Source: an uncultured Rhodobacter sp. (GTDB taxonomy: Bacteria; Pseudomonadota; Alphaproteobacteria; Rhodobacterales; Rhodobacteraceae). Taken from it: DNA of 5,138 nt. The stretch lies in assembly GCA_937901435.1 (NCBI GenBank), contig CALGTJ010000034.1, positions 1 to 5,138 on the forward strand. Direction: 5' to 3'. Shown here in pieces: positions 1 to 5,138 of this stretch (positions within the stretch are counted from its first letter, which is position 1; each line of letters starts with the position of its first letter). The notes beneath the pieces were generated by a model that saw nothing but the letters and a program-made list of their open reading frames with translations, was not told the DNA's origin and made no database searches. The position numbers and the translations under genes were made by a program.

Positions 1-1
1 A

Positions 2-307
2 CCAAACCCTCGCCTGAGACGCACACTCTCAAAATGGGGGGTGAGTAATTACGGCTGGTGGAACATCAATTCAGGCGCTTGCGCAACCGTTATCGGCGGC
101 GACCTGAAAACGCGTTATATCTATTACCGTGCCGAAATCGACGGCGGCCCTTTCAACGGTCAGGGCTATTATTTCTGCACAACACCCTCGCAATATACGA
201 TCTGGGGCGACGGTAACTGTAACGAAAGAGGGTATGCCCGCGAGGCGTTTTCGCAAATCGACACAGGCGAAAACTATACGAAGTACACCCTTAATCTGGT
301 GCCATAA
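2..307 (+). CDS. DUF1036 domain protein, 3' part (5' end outside window)
   Basis: Function is unknown: this is a member of the DUF1036 family of small, usually exported alphaproteobacterial proteins. The frame is open from the left edge (codon 1 at base 2) and gives 101 residues before TAA. Family hallmarks are visible: GWWNI at 18-22, a GACATVI segment with Cys27, GDLKTRY at 33-39, YYFC at 56-59, YTIWGD at 65-70, CNERGY at 73-78, and the closing AFSQIDTGE at 82-90. Cys27, Cys59 and Cys73 could form disulfides if the protein is secreted (inference). A GTG at 41 is a possible start, but it would begin inside the domain and has no Shine-Dalgarno sequence, so I treat the gene as truncated by the window. 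The usual N-terminal part, with a signal peptide and a Cys-Asn-Thr type strand, is absent. By hand count bases 61-300 are about 51% G+C, clearly below the neighbours. It converges on the aldo/keto reductase gene. Confidence 0.85.
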   Translation, partial: PNPRLRRTLSKWGVSNYGWWNINSGACATVIGGDLKTRYIYYRAEIDGGPFNGQGYYFCTTPSQYTIWGDGNCNERGYAREAFSQIDTGENYTKYTLNLVP

Positions 308-313
308 GCAACC

Positions 314-348
314 CGTCATAGCTGCGCCGTCCAGCCGCAGCTATGACG
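314..348. terminator. Perfect 13-bp inverted repeat, likely bidirectional terminator
   Basis: The arms 314-326 (CGTCATAGCTGCG) and 336-348 (CGCAGCTATGACG) are exact reverse complements around a 9-nt loop. The hairpin starts 6 nt after the TAA of the DUF1036 gene and ends 8 nt before the TAG of the convergent aldo/keto reductase gene, which is where a shared terminator belongs. Neither side has a run of T, so it is not a textbook intrinsic terminator. It may end transcription with help from Rho or simply protect 3' ends. Confidence 0.6.
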
Positions 349-356
349 CGTCCCGG

Positions 357-1355
357 CTAGCTATAGCGTTCAGGCCCGTCCCATTGCGCGGTGGTATAGC
401 GGTCGCCATGTGCCCAGCCGACAGGCAGGATCGCCTCGATAGCCGCCAGATCCCCGGACGTCAGAGCGCGCTGCGTGCCTTCCAGCAACTCTTTGAAATG
501 GCTGACAGAACGGGTTCCGGGAATGGTGATTACATGCTCTCCCTGCGCCAGCACCCAAGCGATTGCCAGACCCGCCGTCGAGATCCCCATATCCGCCGCC
601 AGTGCGCGCAGCTTATCCGTGGCCGCGATATTGGCCGCGTAATTGGGCGGCAAAAAGCGCGGGTTATTGGCCAGAAACCCGATGCTTTGCGCCGCCTCAA
701 AGCTGTGGGGAGCGTCCGTCAGCAAAGACCGCCCAATCGGCGAAAACGCCACCAGCGCCGTGCCCAGTTCCGCGCAGGTCTGCACCAGACCCAGTTCAGG
801 CGCGCGGGTGGACAGCGAATATTCCGACTGCACCGCCGCGACGGGATGCAAGGAATGGGCGCGCCGCAGGCTGCTGGGCGCGATTTCGGAATAACCGATG
901 GATTTCACCTTGCCCGCCTGCACAAACCCCGCCAGCGTGCCTGTGACCTCTTCGATCGGAATGCTCTGGTCGCGGCGATGCACATACAGCAGATCCACCG
1001 CATCGACGCCCATCTTGGCCAGACTTGCGTCCAGTTCCGCCTCTAGGTGTTGGGGCGAATTGTCAAACACACGGGTGCCATCGGCAAGGCGCGAGATCCC
1101 GGCCTTGGTGGCAATGTGAAACTGATCCCGCGCGCCCGGATTGGCCTTTAGGAACGTGCCGATGGCGCGTTCCGATTTTCCCATGCCATAGACATTTGCC
1201 GTGTCGATATGGGTCACCCCGACCTCGATGGCGGCGTGCAGGATGGCATGGCTGGCGGCCTCATCCGTGGCGCCGTAAAAATCTGAAAAGGACATCGCGC
1301 CGATGCCCAGAGGAAAGACTTTGGGTTGTCCCTTGCCAAGTGCACGCAGTTCCAT
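357..1355 (-). CDS. Aldo/keto reductase, AKR13 (YakC-like) type
   Basis: This is a cytosolic NAD(P)H-dependent oxidoreductase expected to reduce aldehydes or ketones to alcohols; the substrate cannot be told from sequence. The 332-residue length is normal for the (beta/alpha)8 barrel. The catalytic tetrad is complete: Asp51 and Tyr56 in DTANVYG, Lys84 in IATK, and His126 in LLYVHRRD. Other AKR13-like signatures are the start LGIGAMSFSDFYG at 16-28, IPIEEV at 132-137, RRAHSLHP at 164-171, VQSEYSLSTR at 175-184, AFSPIGR at 203-209, the cofactor-phosphate loop IPGTRS at 278-283, and a C-terminal GDRY. The ATG is supported by AAGGA on the minus strand 8 nt upstream. It lies 25 bp downstream of the sulfotransferase gene, so the two are probably cotranscribed and may act on one metabolite (inference). 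The common IGLSEAS motif reads IGYSEIA here; I do not know whether that matters. Confidence 0.94.
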   Translation of the reverse strand: MELRALGKGQPKVFPLGIGAMSFSDFYGATDEAASHAILHAAIEVGVTHIDTANVYGMGKSERAIGTFLKANPGARDQFHIATKAGISRLADGTRVFDNSPQHLEAELDASLAKMGVDAVDLLYVHRRDQSIPIEEVTGTLAGFVQAGKVKSIGYSEIAPSSLRRAHSLHPVAAVQSEYSLSTRAPELGLVQTCAELGTALVAFSPIGRSLLTDAPHSFEAAQSIGFLANNPRFLPPNYAANIAATDKLRALAADMGISTAGLAIAWVLAQGEHVITIPGTRSVSHFKELLEGTQRALTSGDLAAIEAILPVGWAHGDRYTTAQWDGPERYS

Positions 1356-1363
1356 CTTTACGA

Positions 1364-1368
1364 TCCTT
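1364..1368 (-). promoter_or_regulatory. Ribosome binding site of the aldo/keto reductase gene
   Basis: The minus strand reads AAGGA, then 8 nt, then the ATG at 1355. It lies in the 25-bp gap after the sulfotransferase stop codon, so the reductase has its own translation signal although it is probably read from the same mRNA. Confidence 0.7.
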
Positions 1369-1380
1369 TATCTGTGGAGG

Positions 1381-2148
1381 TTACGCCCCCGTCAGCGCGA
1401 CCTTGCAAAACTTATCGTAGAACGGGCGGTGATGGTCCAGCATATCGCGCAATTGCGGAGCGTTACGGGCCGCTTTTTCAAACCGCTCTGTCTGTTGTGC
1501 GTGATCCTGTTCCGTCATCGGGCGGATCCCACGCGAGTCCATGACGGACCCATGCCAACCCGCAACCTGCTGCCAGTCCTCGGGCGTCTCATCAGACCAT
1601 GTAAAGGCCTGCGGCCGGTCCTCTAGCCCAACGGCCTTCCAGTAGGCAGACAGCACCCCAACCGGGTCCGCCCGCACGTCTTCAGAGCGCGACACCACCG
1701 GGTTCGCCCCCCGCGCGCACAGCGCCTCATACATTTGCCACTGGGCCTCTAACCCAATCTCGATGCAGCTAAGATCCGGGTCGAGTTTATGATACGAGGC
1801 AATCGAGGCCTCTGGATCACGCACCAGAAAGGCGTGAGTGATCTGGTCACAAAAGGCATCTTGCATCAGATGCGGCATCACATAATAGCTCATATCCTTC
1901 AGAAACACAGGCCCGCGCGCAGCCCGCTCCAACAGCATGGCCCGCACCTCTGCATAGCTGACGGGATGGCCCGGTTCGGGGTCAAACATCGGGATCCGCC
2001 GATTTTGGCGGTGGATATAATAGTCGTACATAAAAGGCTCGTGCACGCAGTCCAGATCACCGCGCTCGCGCATCACCCGCTCTGTTGCTGTCGACATCGA
2101 CCGCGGATGCGCCCAAAGCGCGTGTATCGGGTGGTATTGCGTCATCAT
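1381..2148 (-). CDS. Sulfotransferase family protein
   Basis: Probable PAPS-dependent sulfotransferase that would move a sulfuryl group to a small-molecule hydroxyl or amine; the acceptor is unknown. Two family motifs are visible in the 255-residue protein. The 5'-phosphosulfate loop is WAHPRSMST at 12-20, right at the N-terminus. The 3'-phosphate motif is FLVRDPEASIASYHK at 107-121, where Arg110 and Ser118 are the expected contacts. HEPF at 36-39 and FLKDMSYY at 82-89 are typical of the bacterial small-molecule branch. There is no signal peptide or membrane segment, so it is cytosolic. Two ATGs stand in tandem. The strong AGGAGG on the minus strand (2151-2156) is only 2 nt from the first but 5 nt from the second, so initiation at 2145 (254 residues) is at least as likely. 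It follows cmk by 55 bp and precedes the aldo/keto reductase by 25 bp. Members of this fold differ widely in substrate and some may lack activity, so the enzymatic role is inferred. Confidence 0.87.
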   Translation of the reverse strand: MMTQYHPIHALWAHPRSMSTATERVMRERGDLDCVHEPFMYDYYIHRQNRRIPMFDPEPGHPVSYAEVRAMLLERAARGPVFLKDMSYYVMPHLMQDAFCDQITHAFLVRDPEASIASYHKLDPDLSCIEIGLEAQWQMYEALCARGANPVVSRSEDVRADPVGVLSAYWKAVGLEDRPQAFTWSDETPEDWQQVAGWHGSVMDSRGIRPMTEQDHAQQTERFEKAARNAPQLRDMLDHHRPFYDKFCKVALTGA

Positions 2149-2150
2149 TG

Positions 2151-2156
2151 CCTCCT
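2151..2156 (-). promoter_or_regulatory. Strong Shine-Dalgarno of the sulfotransferase gene
   Basis: AGGAGG on the minus strand is a perfect anti-16S match. The distance is 2 nt to the first ATG (2148) and 5 nt to the second (2145), which favours the inner start. Confidence 0.75.
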
Positions 2157-2203
2157 GTCTGCTTCGCGGGGCGCGGGTCTGTTTGGAACGCCCTCACTTG
2201 GCG

Positions 2204-2818
2204 TCAGCCATCATAGACCGCCTGCACCACGTCAATCGCCGCCGCCACTGCCGCCTCGATATCCATGTGCGAGGTGTCCAGCATCACGGCATCTTCGGCC
2301 GCTTTCAAGGGGGCGGTTTGGCGCCCCGTGTCACGCGCATCGCGCGCCTGCACATCTGCCAGCACGTCCTCTCGGGTGATCGTCGGGTCCGTAAGCACCA
2401 GTTCCAGAAAGCGCCGCTCTGCGCGGACCCGGTCCGAGGCGCTAACGAAAAGCTTTACCTCCGCCTGCGGGCAGATCACCGTTCCGATGTCGCGCCCGTC
2501 CAGAACCGCGCCACCGTCCCGGCGCGCAAACTCTTGCTGGAACGCCACCAAGGCCGCGCGCACCTCTGGAATCGCTGCCGCCTTGCTGGCCGCCTGCGCC
2601 ACCTCGCCACTGCGCAGGTCATCACGCTGCAAATCCTCTGGTGTCAGCGCAAGAGCTGCGGCCTCTGGCTCTGCCCCGTTCAACACATGCCACCCCACGG
2701 CGCGGTACAACACACCCGTGTCCATATGCGCAAAGCCAAAATGCGCAGCGACCGCCTTGGAGATCGTTCCCTTGCCCGCCGCCGCAGGCCCGTCGATGGC
2801 GACTGTGAACGCTGTCAC
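2204..2818 (-). CDS. cmk: Cytidylate kinase (CMP/dCMP kinase)
   Basis: Phosphorylates CMP and dCMP to the diphosphates with ATP, feeding pyrimidine nucleotide pools for RNA, DNA and phospholipid synthesis in the cytosol. The 204 residues are slightly shorter than the E. coli enzyme. The P-loop is GPAAAGKGT at 10-18; the nucleotide-binding segment [10 protein letters not shown] is at 31-40; LDGRDIGT at 106-113 carries the conserved Arg-Asp; and the LID region at 159-171 contains RDARD, Arg166 and APLK. The start is GTG at 2818, chosen because AGGTGA on the minus strand lies just upstream and because the encoded [11 protein letters not shown] places the P-loop at the normal distance from the N-terminus. 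The gap to the aroA stop is 4 bp, and the aroA TGA is itself part of the Shine-Dalgarno sequence, so translational coupling is likely. The expected downstream partner rpsA is absent; a sulfotransferase gene follows. Confidence 0.97.
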   Translation of the reverse strand: MTAFTVAIDGPAAAGKGTISKAVAAHFGFAHMDTGVLYRAVGWHVLNGAEPEAAALALTPEDLQRDDLRSGEVAQAASKAAAIPEVRAALVAFQQEFARRDGGAVLDGRDIGTVICPQAEVKLFVSASDRVRAERRFLELVLTDPTITREDVLADVQARDARDTGRQTAPLKAAEDAVMLDTSHMDIEAAVAAAIDVVQAVYDG

Positions 2819-2822
2819 GGGC

Positions 2823-2828
2823 TCACCT
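2823..2828 (-). promoter_or_regulatory. Shine-Dalgarno of cmk overlapping the aroA stop codon
   Basis: The minus strand reads AGGTGA, then GCCC, then the cmk GTG. The last three bases, TGA, are the aroA stop codon. Ribosomes finishing aroA would sit on the cmk initiation region, which fits coupled translation and decides in favour of the GTG start. Confidence 0.7.
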
Positions 2829-4175
2829 GTTGTCTCGGGTCACGCTGGCACCAAGCCCTGCCATCAGCCCCTCGAAGATCGGGAAAGACGTGGCAATCGG
2901 CCCGCCGTCGTCAATGCTCACAGGTTTTACCGACCCCATCCCAAGGCACATAAAGGACATGGCGATCCGGTGATCCAGATGGGTCGCCGCCGTCCCGCCA
3001 CCGGGCACACCACCCGGCCCCATACCGTGAACGATCAGCGTGTCATCGTCTTCATCAATGGTGACACCATTGGCCTCCAGCCCGCGCGCCATGGCATCGA
3101 TCCGGTCGCTTTCCTTGACCCGCAACTCGTGGATGCCGCCCATCACCGTCTTGCCGCTGGCAAAAGCCGCCACCACCGATAGGATCGGATATTCGTCAAT
3201 CATCGAGGGCGCGCGCTCTGGCGGGACCACGATGCCCGTCATATCGGGCGAATATTTCGCGCGCAGATCGGCCACGGGTTCGCCCCCCTCTTCGCGCGGG
3301 TTCTCGAACACCAGATCCGCGCCCATTTCCTGCAACGTGGTGAACAGCCCGGCGCGGGTCGGGTTCAGGCCGATATTGGGCACCAGCACGTCAGAGCCCT
3401 CGACAATCAGCGCCGCACAGACCGGAAAAGCGGCAGAACTTGGATCGCGCGGCACGACAATGGTTTGCGGCTGCAATTCGGGCTGGCCGGTCAGAGTGAT
3501 CACCCGGCCCTCGTCGGTGTCCTCAACCTGAACCTCTGCACCAAAGCCGCGCAGCATCCGTTCCGTGTGATCGCGCGTCGCTTCTTTCTCGATCACCACG
3601 GTCTGGCCCATTACGTTCAGCCCGGCCAGCAGAACCGCAGATTTCACCTGCGCCGAGGCCATGGGCAGGGTGTAGCGCACCGGCACTGGCTCGGACGCGC
3701 CGACGATAGTCATAGGCAAACGACCACCTTCGCGCCCATAGGCACGCGCGCCAAACAGCGAGACCGGATCGGTAATCCGCCCCATCGGACGCCCGCGCAA
3801 AGAAGCATCTCCGGTGAAGGTCGCCGTGATCGGCGTCGTCGCCATCGCGCCCATGATCAGCCGCACGCCAGTGCCCGCATTGCCGCAGTTGATCACATCG
3901 TCAGGCTCGGCAAAGCCGCCACCGCCAACGCCATACACCGACCAGTTGCCCGCGCCCAATTCGGTGACCTCGGCCCCAAAGGCGCGCATGGCCGCAGCCG
4001 TGTCCAGCACGTCCTGCCCTTCCAGAAGGCCGGATATCTTCGTCTCGCCCACCGCCATCGCGCCCAGGATCAGCGAGCGGTGCGAGATCGATTTGTCCCC
4101 CGGCACATCCGCCACGCCCTTGAGCGGGCCAAGACGACGGGATGTCATCGGAATCGGGTCACCATGTGCGGACAT
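2823..4175 (-). CDS. aroA: 3-phosphoshikimate 1-carboxyvinyltransferase (EPSP synthase), class II
   Basis: Sixth step of the shikimate pathway: joins phosphoenolpyruvate to shikimate 3-phosphate, leading to chorismate and the aromatic amino acids, in the cytosol. The 450 residues match the class II (Agrobacterium CP4-like) form in length and motifs: GDKS at 26-29 with Lys28, RPMGR at 129-133, SAQVK at 174-178, RDHTE at 201-205, NPTR at 271-274, DEYP at 327-330 with Asp327, and KESDR at 354-358 with Glu355. The PEP-site loop reads NAGTG at 99-103, so Gly101 stands where CP4 has the alanine tied to glyphosate tolerance. The ATG at 4175 is backed by AGGAG 5 nt upstream. A later in-frame Met10 would shorten the tail before the conserved PGDKS but lacks that signal. 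The gene sits 61 bp after trmB and 4 bp before cmk, the standard aroA-cmk pairing. Confidence 0.98.
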   Translation of the reverse strand: MSAHGDPIPMTSRRLGPLKGVADVPGDKSISHRSLILGAMAVGETKISGLLEGQDVLDTAAAMRAFGAEVTELGAGNWSVYGVGGGGFAEPDDVINCGNAGTGVRLIMGAMATTPITATFTGDASLRGRPMGRITDPVSLFGARAYGREGGRLPMTIVGASEPVPVRYTLPMASAQVKSAVLLAGLNVMGQTVVIEKEATRDHTERMLRGFGAEVQVEDTDEGRVITLTGQPELQPQTIVVPRDPSSAAFPVCAALIVEGSDVLVPNIGLNPTRAGLFTTLQEMGADLVFENPREEGGEPVADLRAKYSPDMTGIVVPPERAPSMIDEYPILSVVAAFASGKTVMGGIHELRVKESDRIDAMARGLEANGVTIDEDDDTLIVHGMGPGGVPGGGTAATHLDHRIAMSFMCLGMGSVKPVSIDDGGPIATSFPIFEGLMAGLGASVTRDNR

Positions 4176-4236
4176 GTCAGCTCCTAAAATTTGATCGCTG
4201 CAAGGGTTAGCGAAGCCGCCCCCAAGCGTCCACAGG
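4176..4236 (-). other. trmB-aroA intergenic gap
   Basis: This 61-bp stretch contains the aroA Shine-Dalgarno sequence preceded by a short AT-rich patch (minus strand CAAATTTTAG). I found no convincing pair of -35 and -10 boxes and no strong hairpin, so read-through from trmB is the simplest view; a separate aroA promoter is not excluded. Confidence 0.4.
4181..4185 (-). promoter_or_regulatory. Shine-Dalgarno of aroA
   Basis: AGGAG on the minus strand, 5 nt before the ATG at 4175. It supports the longer aroA start over the internal Met10. Confidence 0.75.
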
Positions 4237-4959
4237 TTACCGACGCCGAAAGGTCAGATAATGCGGCGGACGCCCTTCGCGCAGGGCTTTTTGTTCATAG
4301 CGGGTCGAGATCCAGTCGTCCCAAGGGGTGCGCCAATCGACAGCCCGTTCTGCCAGCCAGTCAAAGCCCGCCTTGGGGACCTCTTCCAGCGTTTGGCGCA
4401 CGTAATCGGCGATATCAGTGGCCACGCGAAACTCTGCGCCGGGTTTCATCACCCGTGCGAGCGGGTCCAGATGCTCTGGTGTGACGAAACGGCGGCGGTG
4501 GTGGCGTTTCTTGGGCCACGGGTCGGGATAAAGCAAAAAGGCCTTGTCGACCGAGGCATCGAGCAAAACATCAAACAGATTGCGCACGTCATTGGGATAG
4601 ATGCGCGCGTTACCATGGTCGGCCTCTGTCGCTTTGGTCAGAAACATCGCAACACCGTTCATGAACGGCTCGCAGCCCAAAAGGGCCACTCCGGGGTTGG
4701 ATTTCGCCTGATGCAGCAGATGCTCACCTCCGCCAAAGCCAATCTCCAACCAGAACGGTCTGTCGCCATAGACCTGCTTGAGGTCCAAAGGATCGCGGTC
4801 CGGGTTGTCCTCCCAACTGATCCCGGCCTGAGTCCAGCGGCCAAGGTCCTGATCCAGCGCAAGCTTCTGGCTTTCTCGCAGAGTCTTGCCGTGGAACCGG
4901 CCATAAAAGTTGCGCCAAGGCGCACCAGAGGGATGATGTGTGGGGTTATCGTCGGTCAT
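4237..4959 (-). CDS. trmB: tRNA (guanine-N7-)-methyltransferase
   Basis: Methylates N7 of guanosine 46 in the variable loop of many tRNAs using S-adenosylmethionine; a soluble Rossmann-fold enzyme. The 240 residues equal the usual family length. Visible motifs in order: [11 protein letters not shown] at 18-28, the SAM-binding [11 protein letters not shown] at 71-81, GCEPF at 95-99 with acidic Glu97, NDVRN at 123-127, the family signature [16 protein letters not shown] at 143-158 containing Asp146, ATDIADYV at 180-187, and the C-terminal STRYEQKA at 218-225 used in substrate and SAM binding. The ATG at 4959 gives a complete N-terminus; the upstream bases (CCGGGGCC) are a poor ribosome site. 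A short open frame upstream ends in a TGA that overlaps this ATG as ATGA, so the start may depend on coupling if that frame is translated. It leads the aroA-cmk group. Confidence 0.97.
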   Translation of the reverse strand: MTDDNPTHHPSGAPWRNFYGRFHGKTLRESQKLALDQDLGRWTQAGISWEDNPDRDPLDLKQVYGDRPFWLEIGFGGGEHLLHQAKSNPGVALLGCEPFMNGVAMFLTKATEADHGNARIYPNDVRNLFDVLLDASVDKAFLLYPDPWPKKRHHRRRFVTPEHLDPLARVMKPGAEFRVATDIADYVRQTLEEVPKAGFDWLAERAVDWRTPWDDWISTRYEQKALREGRPPHYLTFRRR

Positions 4960-5138
4960 GGCCCCGGCTTTTGGGCAAGTGCCGCGCTGGGGTCAAGGTC
5001 TCCCAAGAGGAAATCCCGATTAACCCGGTTCAACAGGCCGCTCTTGCCCGGCAAATCCATCCTATTGACCAGAAACAGACTTTGAAGGCTTTCAGACAAT
5101 CGCTTTTCATCTTGGCAAAAGTACTCCGGGGGTGTGGG
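4960..5138 (-). other. AT-richer region upstream of trmB
   Basis: No known gene is recognised in these 179 bp. Bases 5041-5100 are about 45% G+C by hand count, against roughly 65% in coding sequence nearby, which suits a promoter or untranslated leader. A weak candidate promoter on the minus strand is TTCAAA, 16 nt, TAGGAT; it matches 4 of 6 bases at each box and is not reliable. The outer end carries the conserved-looking motif listed separately. A minus-strand frame is open throughout (60 codons to TGA at 4956), but its codons are not GC3-rich like the real genes here, and I recognise no protein family in it. Confidence 0.4.
5106..5132 (-). repeat. Rhodobacterales-type intergenic motif (CCCCCGGAGTACTTTTGCCA...)
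   Basis: On the minus strand this reads CCCCCGGAGTACTTTTGCCA followed by AGATGAA. From memory, a very similar string (C-rich block, GGAGTA, a T run, GGCAAGATGAAG or GGAAAGATGAAG) occurs at many intergenic sites in Rhodobacterales chromosomes, often after a GC-rich hairpin at gene ends. Only one copy lies in this window, so its repetitive nature cannot be shown here. Confidence 0.45.

Noticed and set aside
129..1046. 305-codon open frame on the plus strand
   Set aside because: It lies opposite the aldo/keto reductase gene, its product is Arg/Gln/Pro-rich and low in recognisable motifs, and it is the usual antisense shadow of a GC-rich coding frame.
2188..2204. Small hairpin (ACGCC, 7-nt loop, GGCGT) just after cmk
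   Set aside because: Only 5 bp of stem, overlaps the cmk stop codon and has no T run; too weak to call a terminator separating cmk from the sulfotransferase gene.
2265..3182. 305-codon open frame on the plus strand
   Set aside because: Antisense to cmk and aroA, both certain genes; the Ser/Arg/Ala-rich product is a codon-bias artefact.
3465..4187. 240-codon open frame on the plus strand
   Set aside because: Antisense to aroA; His/Arg-rich composition typical of a shadow frame.
4261..5085. 274-codon open frame on the plus strand
   Set aside because: Mostly antisense to trmB, with no motif and no ribosome site at its start.
5036..5113. 25-codon minus-strand ORF starting MKSDCLKAF
   Set aside because: It has no good ribosome site, its ATG lies inside the intergenic motif, and the Cys/Trp-rich product matches nothing I recognise.

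Overview
The window reads as ordinary chromosome from an alphaproteobacterium, most likely a Rhodobacteraceae (Roseobacter-group) marine bacterium. Three things point there: G+C near 60% with GC-rich coding frames, an AroA of the class II (CP4-like) type followed directly by Cmk, and a short motif at the right edge that I remember as recurrent in Rhodobacterales genomes. I assign the order and family from protein character only; no search was run.

Layout, left to right: (1) the 3' part of a plus-strand gene for a DUF1036 protein, cut by the window edge, which ends at 307; (2) a perfect 13-bp inverted repeat at 314-348, probably a terminator shared by two convergent genes; (3) five tightly packed minus-strand genes. 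In transcription order (right to left) these are trmB (tRNA m7G46 methyltransferase), aroA (EPSP synthase), cmk (CMP kinase), a sulfotransferase-family protein, and an aldo/keto reductase of the AKR13 type. Gaps between them are 61, 4, 55 and 25 bp, and nearly every start has a Shine-Dalgarno sequence, so a single transcription unit, or two overlapping ones, is plausible. (4) A 179-bp AT-richer stretch at 4960-5138 upstream of trmB, which holds the Rhodobacterales-like motif and an open frame that overlaps the trmB start by ATGA.

Functionally, trmB, aroA and cmk are housekeeping genes for tRNA modification, the shikimate pathway and pyrimidine nucleotide supply. In many proteobacteria aroA-cmk is followed by rpsA and ihfB. 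Here cmk is instead followed by the sulfotransferase and the reductase, two metabolic enzymes of unknown substrate. That change in gene order is the main thing of interest. I saw no mobile element, CRISPR array, tRNA or rRNA, and no clearly undescribed system. All intergenic stretches are shorter than 300 bases.
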